64,000 nt of DNA, taken from the NCBI GenBank assembly GCA_035293405.1, contig DATDOE010000041.1, forward strand, positions 1-64,000, given 5' to 3'. This DNA is from Gp6-AA40 sp035293405. GTDB lineage: Bacteria > Acidobacteriota > Vicinamibacteria > Vicinamibacterales > UBA2999. A program made the translations under genes and the position numbers. Numbering within the stretch: the first letter of the stretch is position 1; the number at the start of each line of letters is the position of its first letter. Shown one piece after another: positions 34,628 through 42,398 of this stretch. Under the pieces are notes generated by a model. The model ran no database searches and was not told where the DNA came from. It worked only from the letters and a program-made list of their open reading frames with translations.

Positions 34628-37318
34628 ATGACACTGTTCCGGTTCTCCATCCTCGCGTGGGCATTCCTCGTCGCGGCCAGCCCTGTCTGGGCGCAGCGCG
34701 TCACCGCATCTGTTGCCGGGTCCGCGACAGACGAGACCGGAGCGATCCTCGGCGGCGTCACCATCACCGCCCGCAATCAGGCGACGGGTCTTCAACGGGA
34801 CGCCACGACGGGTGACAATGGACGGTATGTCATCGGGAGCCTGCCGGTCGAAGGTGAGTACGAGATACGCGCCGAGCGCGCGGGGTTTGCCGCCGTCGTC
34901 CGCGACAAGGTGGCGCTCCTTCCAGATCAGACGCTCTCGCTCGACTTCGCGTTGAGGGTGGCCGCGCGCGAGCTGATCGTGGTGGGGACCTCCGTGGAGC
35001 CGCGGCTCGACCGCGACCAGTCCACCGTACGCCAGACCGTGAGCGAGCAGATGGTTCACGCGCTGCCGTTGTTCGGCCGCGGGTTCATGCCGCTCGTCTC
35101 GCTGGCATCAGGCTTCACCGGCAATGCCGATTTTCCCAGCCCGCAGGGGCAGCCGTATTGGACCAACCACGTGCTCGTCGATGGCGCGAGCCATTTCTCG
35201 AAGTGGCGGAGCGCACCCCGCAGCTTCTACTCAGGCTACGGGCTCGAGTCGATCAAGCAGATTCAGGTGCTGACGAATCTCTTCTCCGCCGAGTTTGGTG
35301 AGGCCATGGCCTCCATCACCAGCGTGACCACGAAAGCCGGCACCAACGAACACCATGGAAGCGCGCTGTTGTTTGTCCGAGACGATGGCCTGGATGCCGT
35401 GCCCCCGTTCTCAACGGAGACACCGGAGGCGGGGGCCCAGCAGTTCGGCTTCTCCCTCGGTGGGCCGTTGGTCAAGGACCGGACGCACTACTTTGCCAGC
35501 GTCGAGGGCCGCCGATCGCGCGACCGGAATATCGTTGTCTCACCAGCGGCACTGAACGTCCAGGTGCCGGATCGGCAGGACGAGCTCCTCGCGTTCTTCA
35601 GGCTGGACCTGCAGCACGGCACACGTCAGCTGCTCTCGGCTCGATACAACGGGCAGAGATTCCGGTGGCATCTCGAGCCTGGAGGCCTGACACTTCCAGG
35701 TTCGGGCACGAGCTACTCCACCGACGTCCATACGTTCCTCGCGACCCAGGCGCTGCAGCTCTCCAGCCACGCGCTGAACGAAGTGCGTGTCCAGTTCGCG
35801 CGGTTCGTTGACGTCCGTCAGGATCTGCAGCCGTCGGTGTTCGTGTCGCGTGCCGGCTACTCGATCCAGGGTGGCATTCTCGGGCCGGAGGGATTTGGCG
35901 CGGACCCGGAGGACACATGGGAAGCCGCGGACACGGTGTCGGTCTGGAAAGGTCGGCACACCGTGCGCATGGGCGGCGGGCTCAAGTACGTGCGCGCGAA
36001 CAACACCTCACTCACGATGGGGCGCGGCGCTTACTATTTTGCCGGGCCGCCTGAAAGTGCCTCGCAGCCGTTCCTGTTCACCCAGAGCCTGGCGCCAACG
36101 GCCACCGGCATCGTCGCCGATCCGAGGAGCCTTGCCGTCGGGGCTTTCCTACAGGATGACTTCCGGCTCGGCTCGGGGCTGACGCTGAACGCCGGCCTGC
36201 GCTACGACGTCGAGCACACCTTCAACCTGCTCGGCGCGGAGATCCCGACCGACACCAACAACGTCCAGCCGCGGTTCGGTGCCGCGTGGGACGTCGGGAG
36301 CAGCGGGCGGACGGTGGTCCGTGGCGGTGTCGGGCTGTACACCCAGCAGCATCTCTTGTATCCGATCAATCGCGCGCAGCTCGAGGGGCCCGACGGAGTG
36401 GTGAGTATCTCGCTGACGCCGAGCTCGCCGCTCATGCCCGTCTTTCCGGGAGTGCTGACCTCGTTCTCACCGAGCGCCGTGGCGCCGCCGCGCGACGTCT
36501 ATCGCGTGGACCCGGATTTCCGCAACCCCTACGCGATCCAGTCTGCCATCGGCGTGCAGCGCGCGATGTCGGGCAGCGTCATCTCGGTCGACTTCGTGCA
36601 CCTGATCGGACGCGATCTGTCGAGCCTGATCGACGTCAATACCCCGGCCTCGATTCAGAAGCCGGGGCAGCGGACGGTCGAGGAAGCCGATGCGACCAGA
36701 CCGCTGGTGCCGGCGCCGGCGACCTACCGGAAGATCATCACGCTCGGCAACGTGGGTCGCAGCTGGTATCGGGCGCTGCAGGTCAAGGTCGATCGGCCGG
36801 CGGGCCCGTTGACCCTGATGAGCTCGTACACCTTCTCGCGCGCCGAAGACATGGCCGCCAACTACGAGCTGCCCGAAGACAGCCGCCGCATTGACGCCGA
36901 GAAGGCGCGTGCCGACACCGACGTCACGCACAATATGGTCGTGGGGCTGATGTGGGCGCTCCCAGGCACCGGCCCGATCGCCGGTGGCTGGTCCGTGTCC
37001 GGCATCGGCATCTTTCGCAGCAACCGGCCGTACACGATCTCGTGGGGAGACGATCGGAACGGGACCACACAAAGCGACGCCAGGCCCGACGGCCGCAATA
37101 CCGCGAAGACCGGGCCCTATCGCACCGTCGACCTCGCGCTCACACGTCGGTTCCGCCGCGGCCCCCTCGTCACCGAGGCCCGGCTGGAAGCGTTTAACGT
37201 CTTCAACGCCACCAACTACGATCAGTACGTGGGCGAGCTGCTGTCACCGCTCTTCGCCCAGCCGATCTCGGCGTTTCCTCAACGGCGGCTACAATGCGCG
37301 GTCGTCTTGAGGTTCTAG
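34628..37318 (+). CDS. TonB-dependent receptor, Oar-like with carboxypeptidase-regulatory N-domain
   Basis: About 896 aa outer-membrane receptor. Signal peptide MTLFRFSILAWAFLVAASPVWA, then an Ig-like CarboxypepD_reg domain (GSATDETGAILGGVTITARN), then a plug (SYSGYGLESIKQIQVLTNLFSAEFG, around residue 220) and a beta barrel ending in Phe (AVVLRF). Receptors of this type import large ligands such as oligosaccharides in Acidobacteriota; the ligand is unknown. The frame is open from 34529, but the signal peptide shows that the start is ATG 34628. The metallophosphoesterase gene begins 1 base after the stop. Confidence 0.9.
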   Translation: MTLFRFSILAWAFLVAASPVWAQRVTASVAGSATDETGAILGGVTITARNQATGLQRDATTGDNGRYVIGSLPVEGEYEIRAERAGFAAVVRDKVALLPDQTLSLDFALRVAARELIVVGTSVEPRLDRDQSTVRQTVSEQMVHALPLFGRGFMPLVSLASGFTGNADFPSPQGQPYWTNHVLVDGASHFSKWRSAPRSFYSGYGLESIKQIQVLTNLFSAEFGEAMASITSVTTKAGTNEHHGSALLFVRDDGLDAVPPFSTETPEAGAQQFGFSLGGPLVKDRTHYFASVEGRRSRDRNIVVSPAALNVQVPDRQDELLAFFRLDLQHGTRQLLSARYNGQRFRWHLEPGGLTLPGSGTSYSTDVHTFLATQALQLSSHALNEVRVQFARFVDVRQDLQPSVFVSRAGYSIQGGILGPEGFGADPEDTWEAADTVSVWKGRHTVRMGGGLKYVRANNTSLTMGRGAYYFAGPPESASQPFLFTQSLAPTATGIVADPRSLAVGAFLQDDFRLGSGLTLNAGLRYDVEHTFNLLGAEIPTDTNNVQPRFGAAWDVGSSGRTVVRGGVGLYTQQHLLYPINRAQLEGPDGVVSISLTPSSPLMPVFPGVLTSFSPSAVAPPRDVYRVDPDFRNPYAIQSAIGVQRAMSGSVISVDFVHLIGRDLSSLIDVNTPASIQKPGQRTVEEADATRPLVPAPATYRKIITLGNVGRSWYRALQVKVDRPAGPLTLMSSYTFSRAEDMAANYELPEDSRRIDAEKARADTDVTHNMVVGLMWALPGTGPIAGGWSVSGIGIFRSNRPYTISWGDDRNGTTQSDARPDGRNTAKTGPYRTVDLALTRRFRRGPLVTEARLEAFNVFNATNYDQYVGELLSPLFAQPISAFPQRRLQCAVVLRF

Positions 37319-37319
37319 T

Positions 37320-38240
37320 GTGAGGAGACGCCTGCTTCTGCTCCTGGTCTGTGTGGCGTGCGGCTACTGCGGCAGCCAGTCCCCGACTGGCCCCACGCCC
37401 GGCCAGCCGACGGTGCCCCTGCCACCGGGAGGATCCGTGCCGCCGTCGCCGATTCCGCCGGGAGGCCCGCACATCTTTGTCGGGGCTGGGGACATCGGCT
37501 TTTGTGACAAGAACCCCGTGGCCACGGGGGCTCTGCTGGACACGATCGGGGGCACCGTCTTCACGCTCGGCGACAATGCGTACTTTCATGGAACCCGCCA
37601 GGAGTACCGCGACTGCTACGATCCGGGGTGGGGACGTCACAAGGACCGCACGTTTCCGGTGCCGGGTAACCACGAGTATGAGTCCCCGGGCGCAGGTCCT
37701 TACTTTGAGTACTTCGGGGACGTCGCGGCGGGACCGGAGTTCCAGGGCTACTACAGCTTCGAGGTTGGCTCCTGGCACGCTGTGGCGCTCAACAGCAATA
37801 TCGCAGTCGGCCCGGGATCGGCTCAGGCCAACTGGTTGCGGAACGATCTGGCGTCCAGCCGCTCCAGGTGCACGGTTGCGTATTGGCACCATCCGCTGTT
37901 CACGTCAGGACCCAACGGCGATGTACAGGCGATGCGCGAGTTCTGGCGGCTGCTGTACGAGGCTGACGCGGACGTCGTGCTCGTTGCGCACGAGCACATG
38001 TACGAACGATTCGCGCCACAGGATCCCAATGGACGCGCAGATCCCGCGCGTGGGATTCGTCAGTTCATCGCCGGGACAGGCGGCGCGTTTCTCTATCCGG
38101 TCGTGAGTGTGCACCCGAACAGCGAAGTTCAGATTTCCGCGTTCGGCGTGTTGAAGCTCACGCTGTTCGCGGATCGCTATCAGTGGGAGTTCGTACCGGT
38201 GTCGGGGCAGTCAGATGCCGGAAGCGGAGTCTGTCATTGA
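37320..38240 (+). CDS. Secreted metallophosphoesterase lipoprotein
   Basis: 306 aa, start GTG at 37320. A lipobox-like cysteine is at LLVCVACGYCG. A Pro-rich linker follows, then the phosphatase: GAGDIGFCD (GDI), FTLGDNAYFHG (GDNA), PGNHEYE (GNH), AYWHHPLFTS and VLVAHEHMYERF (GHxH-like), which supply the two-metal site of purple-acid-phosphatase-like enzymes. Expected on the periplasmic face. It probably shares a transcript with the TonB receptor and may release phosphate from an imported or surface substrate. Confidence 0.88.
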   Translation: MRRRLLLLLVCVACGYCGSQSPTGPTPGQPTVPLPPGGSVPPSPIPPGGPHIFVGAGDIGFCDKNPVATGALLDTIGGTVFTLGDNAYFHGTRQEYRDCYDPGWGRHKDRTFPVPGNHEYESPGAGPYFEYFGDVAAGPEFQGYYSFEVGSWHAVALNSNIAVGPGSAQANWLRNDLASSRSRCTVAYWHHPLFTSGPNGDVQAMREFWRLLYEADADVVLVAHEHMYERFAPQDPNGRADPARGIRQFIAGTGGAFLYPVVSVHPNSEVQISAFGVLKLTLFADRYQWEFVPVSGQSDAGSGVCH

Positions 38241-38246
38241 CAGCGT

Positions 38247-38288
38247 CGGGACTCGGGACTCGGGACTCGGGGCTCGCGATTCGGGACT
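38247..38288. repeat. Heptanucleotide repeat (cgggact)
   Basis: Six units (cgggact three times, cggggct, cgcgatt, cgggact) follow the metallophosphoesterase stop; a palindromic ggatcccgggtcccggatcc-like run follows at about 38297-38316. Confidence 0.85.
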
Positions 38289-38336
38289 CGACTGCCGGAT
38301 CCCGGGTCCCGGATCCCGACAATTTCTAGACCCGTC

Positions 38337-38744
38337 CTACGAGATCGTGAACTCGACGGCGTCGGACGACTCGCTCGTGCCGCACCAGTTGTGCGCGTGC
38401 ACGCGAGCGAAATGGCTGCCGGGTTCCATGCTCTCGAGCGTTTGAGCGGAGTCGGTCGTGTTGGTCAGCAGGACGTCCGCGCTGCTCGGTGTGTTGCCGA
38501 TGACGACGACGTAGTCTGAGGCCTCGCTGACCGGAGACCACGTCAGGCTGACAGCTCCGGCCGTGACGCTGACCGAGAGACCGCCCGGGGCGCTCGGCAC
38601 CGCGCAGCTCGACGGAGAGGTCGGCGTCGCGACAGCGAGCGGGCTCGACGGACCCGTCGGAGACAACAACGTACTACCGCTGTCCGCACATCCTGCGACC
38701 CATACAGCGACCAGCACCGCAAATCCTAAACTCAAACGCCTCAT
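38337..38744 (-). CDS. Fibronectin type III-like lipoprotein
   Basis: 135 aa, start ATG at 38742-38744. Lipobox VWVAGCADSG. A Ser/Thr/Pro-rich linker precedes a single FN3-like fold: GLSVSVTAGAVSLTWSPVSE, DYVVVIGNTPS, HFARVHAHNWCGTSE. Such domains carry surface or periplasmic binding functions; a specific role cannot be given. The frame extends further upstream, but that part is a shadow of the beta-lactamase-fold gene on the other strand. Confidence 0.75.
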   Translation of the reverse strand: MRRLSLGFAVLVAVWVAGCADSGSTLLSPTGPSSPLAVATPTSPSSCAVPSAPGGLSVSVTAGAVSLTWSPVSEASDYVVVIGNTPSSADVLLTNTTDSAQTLESMEPGSHFARVHAHNWCGTSESSDAVEFTIS

Positions 38745-39104
38745 GATGTTTTGCGTGTCCTTTACGCGATTGCCCAGACGGGCATCTGGCCGGCTCCCCG
38801 CCAGCCACGAGCGTGTAGGGCAAGGACCATGCCCCTGCACCCCAGGGCACGTTGCCGTTTCGTGCAGCTGTGCACGTCGCGTAAAGCCCGATGGATGAGT
38901 AGTTAGCGGCTCGGCGGACGTCCTCGTCCTGAACGATCCCCTCGGGAGCGTGATCGGGAGGTGATCCGGGTGCCGAAACGGAACGCGCGACTGCGGAAGC
39001 GTAACTGGCGTCTTGACCGCGTATTCCGAGCGTATAGAGTAGGCGTGGCTTGAAGAGCGCCGATGTGCGCAGGTGCGTGCGCCGGCGAGGAAAGGACATC
39101 CAGG
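38745..39104. other. Gene-free divergent region
   Basis: 360 bp between the FN3 lipoprotein and the hydrolase gene. It contains the promoter candidate at 39013-39040 and no recognisable coding or RNA feature. There are several short GC-rich dyads. Confidence 0.5.
39013..39040 (+). promoter_or_regulatory. Candidate promoter for the serine hydrolase operon
   Basis: TTGACC (39013-39018) and TAGAGT (39035-39040) with 16-bp spacing. It is about 65 bp upstream of the ATG at 39105. Inferred from consensus match only. Confidence 0.4.
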
Positions 39105-40376
39105 ATGGCGTACGTGAGGCGCATGTGTGCGGTGATTGCGGGGACGGCGCTGATGGGGCTGCCGCTTGTGGCGGGATCGATTCCATCGGGCAAGCCGGAG
39201 GATGTGGGCCTGTCCACCGAACGCGTGAAGCGCATCGGCGAGACCGTCCAGCGCCACATCGACGCCCGCGACGTGGCCGGTGCCGTCACGTTGGTCGCGC
39301 GGAAGGGGCGCATCGCGCACTTTGAAGCGCGCGGCATGATGGACATCGACGCGAAGAAGCCGATGCCGAAAGACGGCTTGTTCCGGCTGGCCTCGATGTC
39401 GAAGCCGATTACCGGCGTGGCCGTCATGATGCTCGTCGAGGAAGGCAAGATTCGACTGAGCGATCCGGTGTCGAGGTTCATTCCCGAGTTTGCAAATCTC
39501 AAGACCGTGGCGGTGCCGCGGCCTGGCACGCCGGCGCCCGCGAAGCCGGGCGCGGAGGTGCCGTTCGACACGGTGCCTGCCGCACGCCAGATCACGATCG
39601 CGGATCTGCTGAAGCACGGCTCCGGGCTGGTCAGCGGTGGACTGGGGGCCGGCGCGGCCTCCCGGCTTGCACCACGAGCACCGACCGACACGCTGGCCAC
39701 GTACATTCCACGGCTCGCGGCCGTACCGCTCGACTTTCAGCCGGGGACGCTGTGGCGCTATAGCGGTCAGGCCGGATTCGACGTCCTCAGCCGCGTCGTC
39801 GAAGTGGTGTCGGGGCAAACGTTCGACAAGTTCCTTCGCCAGCGACTGCTCGACCCGCTCGGCATGAAGGACACCGGGTTCTTCCCAGGGGAGGGCCGCG
39901 CACCGAGGCTCGTGACGATCTATCAATCGACGCCGGAAGGTTTGCGACCGGGAAACCAGACGGTCTCAACCGTGTACTTCTCCGGTGCTGGAGGCATGAT
40001 GAGCACCGCTGAGGACTATCTGCAGTTCGCGCAGATGATGCTCAACGGCGGCGAGTTGAACGGCACGCGCTACCTGAGCCCGCGTACGGTCGAACTGATG
40101 ACCTCGAATCACACCGGCGACATGGTCAATGGCCAGTTCGGGCGACCGGCGCAGGGTATGGGCTTCGGGCTCAGCATGCAGGTGGTACAGGATCCGGTCG
40201 CCGCGAATCTGCGTGTGTCGAAGGGCGCGTACGGGTGGGCGGGCGGCACGGGCGTCAGCTTCTGGGTGGAGCCGGCGGAACAGATCGTGTCGATTTACTT
40301 CATTCAAGGCGGCTCGGGCGGAGGGCTTCGTCAGGACTTCGAGAACGCCGTGTATCAATCGATTGTCGCGCCATGA
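39105..40376 (+). CDS. Serine hydrolase of the beta-lactamase/esterase class C family
   Basis: About 423 aa with a signal peptide (MCAVIAGTALMGLPLVAGS region). The catalytic S-x-x-K is in RLASMSKPITGVAV, the Tyr motif is WRYSGQAGFDVLSRV, and a third motif lies in the C-terminal GWAGGTGVSFW region. Enzymes of this type are esterases, D-Ala-D-Ala peptidases or, rarely, beta-lactamases; EstB-like hydrolase is the most likely. ATG 39105 has an aaagga ribosome site; a frame start at 39063 has none. It is coupled by ATGA to the binding-protein gene. Confidence 0.85.
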   Translation: MAYVRRMCAVIAGTALMGLPLVAGSIPSGKPEDVGLSTERVKRIGETVQRHIDARDVAGAVTLVARKGRIAHFEARGMMDIDAKKPMPKDGLFRLASMSKPITGVAVMMLVEEGKIRLSDPVSRFIPEFANLKTVAVPRPGTPAPAKPGAEVPFDTVPAARQITIADLLKHGSGLVSGGLGAGAASRLAPRAPTDTLATYIPRLAAVPLDFQPGTLWRYSGQAGFDVLSRVVEVVSGQTFDKFLRQRLLDPLGMKDTGFFPGEGRAPRLVTIYQSTPEGLRPGNQTVSTVYFSGAGGMMSTAEDYLQFAQMMLNGGELNGTRYLSPRTVELMTSNHTGDMVNGQFGRPAQGMGFGLSMQVVQDPVAANLRVSKGAYGWAGGTGVSFWVEPAEQIVSIYFIQGGSGGGLRQDFENAVYQSIVAP

Positions 40377-41161
40377 CCCGCCTTCGCCCGAAACTTCGTC
40401 TGCGGGCTTCGGCGGGGTTGCTCGTCACCTTCACGGCAGTCGTCGTCTCGCTGACGTATGCGCATGCACAAGGCACTCCGGTCCGTGTGCTGTCGTCGAA
40501 CGGCTTCCGGGCCGCGATCGATGACCTCGGCCCGAAGTGCGAGCGCACGATCGGTCACCCGCTGACGATGCAGTTCGGGACGTCCGCGTCGCTCAGACAG
40601 CGCATGGACGCGGGCGACGCTTTCGATGTCGCCATTGTCACGGCTGAAGCGATGGACGATCTGGCGAAAGCAGGGAAGGTTGCTGCATCCACACGCACGG
40701 TGCTGGGCCGCTCTGGGATCGGTGTCGGCGTTCGGGCCGGTGCGACGAAGCCTGATATCAAGACGGCCGAGGCGTTGAAGACGACGCTGCTCGCCGTACG
40801 ATCGATCACCTACGCCGGGGATGGCGCAAGCCGTCCGCACATCGAGAAGATGGTCGGCGTCCTTGGCCTCACCGATGTGATGACGAAGAAAACGCGGCTC
40901 GAGCAGGGCTCGGTCGCGGCCGCCGCGAAGGTGGCCGGCGGCGACGCGGAGTTGTTGATCACGCTGATCAGCGAGATCCTGCCGGCACCGGGTGTCGATC
41001 TCGTCGGCCCGCTGCCAGCCGAGTTCCAGCATTACGTGTCGTTCGCGGCGGCGAGTGGTGCGAAGGCGGCGAACCCCGATGCAGGGAAGGCGCTGATCGC
41101 CTGTCTCTCCGCACCCGGCGTCGCAAGTACGCTCAACGCCAAGGGCATCGACAAGCCGTAA
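40373..41161 (+). CDS. Periplasmic substrate-binding protein, ModA-like
   Basis: About 262 aa. A signal peptide with a long hydrophobic segment (LLVTFTAVVVSLTYAHAQG) precedes a class II binding-protein fold (VRVLSSNGFRAAIDDLGPKCE, FGTSASLRQRMDAGDAFDVAIVTAEAMDDL). This is the SBP_bac_11/ModA pattern. There is no permease or ATPase neighbour, so it is an orphan; a molybdate role is not shown. It is translationally coupled to the serine hydrolase. Confidence 0.8.
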   Translation: MTRLRPKLRLRASAGLLVTFTAVVVSLTYAHAQGTPVRVLSSNGFRAAIDDLGPKCERTIGHPLTMQFGTSASLRQRMDAGDAFDVAIVTAEAMDDLAKAGKVAASTRTVLGRSGIGVGVRAGATKPDIKTAEALKTTLLAVRSITYAGDGASRPHIEKMVGVLGLTDVMTKKTRLEQGSVAAAAKVAGGDAELLITLISEILPAPGVDLVGPLPAEFQHYVSFAAASGAKAANPDAGKALIACLSAPGVASTLNAKGIDKP

Positions 41162-41594
41162 TCGACGTAGTGTCCGGCTTCAGCCGGACCCGTAGGGGCG
41201 GGTCTTCCGCCTTCGCCATGGGCTTCGGCGGACCACCGTAGCCTTGGCGGAGGTGGTTAGACCCGTCTGCATTCGCGAACGCCACCGCCTATACGCCGCC
41301 GCGATCGTGCCCTTGGGCCGGCGGCCGGCTCCGCACGGCGGGAAATCGTCCTCCGCTCTTGCCCTGCCGCTGTGCGCGCGTCTATCAGCTAATTCGCAAC
41401 GGCATCTGTCACACGGCTCGAAACGCCTGGCGTATATCGACACACCGAAAACGCGTTGACGGAAGACGCGCGCATGAATCACTGCGCCCGACTTCCTGCT
41501 TCGCGGTGCGACGCCGTGCTACGAACGGCCGCCAGCCGAGGGCACGCTCGCGGCGGCGTAATGGACTGTCAGCGCGCTCGTTGAGGCGGGTCTT
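41162..41594. other. Gene-free region with diverged TIR element
   Basis: It holds the palindrome at 41166-41189, GTAGGGGCGGGTCT (REP-like half site), the third TIR-element copy (41292-41560) and the hairpin at 41583-41607. No coding frame here shows family features. Confidence 0.6.
41292..41560. mobile_element. Third, diverged copy of the TIR element
   Basis: 269 bp. The terminal 24 bases (TACGCCGCCGCGATCGTGCC... and their partner ending at 41560) pair with only 2 mismatches, though they differ from the ends of the copies at 57975 and 59791. The interior keeps GGGAAATCG, GCGCGTCTA, CATCTGTCA, CGGCTCGAAACGCC and GACGGAAGACGCGCG. No transposase is present, so it is MITE-like. Confidence 0.75.
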
Positions 41595-41607
41595 TTAGAC
41601 CCGCCTC
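41583..41607. repeat. REP-like palindrome
   Basis: GAGGCGGGTCT (41583-41593) and AGACCCGCCTC (41597-41607) are perfectly complementary around TTT. The stop codon of the GrpB remnant lies inside it. Same family as 45935, 46005 and 47236. Confidence 0.8.
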
Positions 41608-41763
41608 TGTTCACTCGACGCGAGGCCGGTGATTCGCTCGATGAACGGCGCCTTCGCACACGTGTAAGCCTCTCTGTCCGCACGATGTTCCTGCGCCAGC
41701 CGTCGCTTCAGGTCCGCGTATTCGTCTGCGATCTCTGGATGCGACCGCAGACGTGGCGATCCG
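41595..41763 (-). pseudogene. Remnant of a GrpB (UPF0157) family protein
   Basis: Only the last ~50 codons survive, in a frame with no start codon. The reading RSHPEIADEYADLKRRLA, then DREAYTCAKAPFIERITGLA, matches the typical GrpB C-terminus (LRxHPxxAxEYxxLKRxLA...DREAYTxAKxxFI). An in-frame TGA (the stop region of the cytochrome gene) precedes it. The 5' part has been lost. GrpB proteins are nucleotidyltransferase-fold proteins, possibly involved in dephospho-CoA-related functions. Confidence 0.7.
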
Positions 41764-41765
41764 TG

Positions 41766-42206
41766 TCAGTCCTGACTGATGTAGCGGTTGTGGCACTGCG
41801 TGCACACGTTGTAGACGGTCTCGCCCGCGCCCAGCACCGCTTCCGGGTTTCTGGACTCGGCCGCTTTCGCCGCCTCCATGCCGGCGTCAACGAGCGCTGC
41901 CGACAGGGTCATCCACTCGTTCTGGTCTTTGGCTCGCGACGGCATCATCAGCAGATTGCCCGATTCCGCGATGGTGATGGCGCTCGACCAGACGGCCGCC
42001 CACTCCTGGTCCGTCTTCGGGGATCGCTCGGTGATGCCGTTGCTGTCGATGATGGTGGAGACCGAATCCCAATAGAACTGCGCCGAACGCTGGACCGGGC
42101 CGATCATGAGTTGGTCGACCGTCGCGGCCGGTTTGAAGGGCGGCTCGGACACGTTGCCGCACGCCGCACAGAGAGCCAGACTGACTCCGCAGAGGACAGC
42201 TCGCAT
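41766..42206 (-). CDS. Class II cytochrome c lipoprotein, paralogue
   Basis: 146 aa. Lipobox LALCAACGN. Mainly helical with the C-terminal haem motif CTQCH (VYNVCTQCHNRYISQD). Shared features with the protein at 29216: WAAVWSSAITIAESGNLLMMPSRA against WQAVENAALALSETANLIMIPGRL, and GMEAAKAAESRNPEAVL against GKVAYKAAQSKNLDAML. It lacks the DUF6644 partners found at the other locus. Confidence 0.8.
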   Translation of the reverse strand: MRAVLCGVSLALCAACGNVSEPPFKPAATVDQLMIGPVQRSAQFYWDSVSTIIDSNGITERSPKTDQEWAAVWSSAITIAESGNLLMMPSRAKDQNEWMTLSAALVDAGMEAAKAAESRNPEAVLGAGETVYNVCTQCHNRYISQD

Positions 42207-42398
42207 GGGTTGCGACGGTCATCTTATCGTGGCCGGATGTGCGGCACGTGTGTCGGTGGACCGGCCGCGCGCCGCGCGCGTGACCGCGGTCGTTGAGGAT
42301 TTCCCTGCGTCCTGATGAGAAGGTTCAACCTTTCCGGCGGCTGACACCTTGCAGACACATGCGATCCCCCGGCATAAATGTGGCACCCGACGGTGTCC

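Noticed and set aside
38745..39926. Long N-terminal part of the frame at 38337 (minus)
   Set aside because: It is antisense to the beta-lactamase-fold gene; only the lipoprotein from 38744 has a signal and domain.
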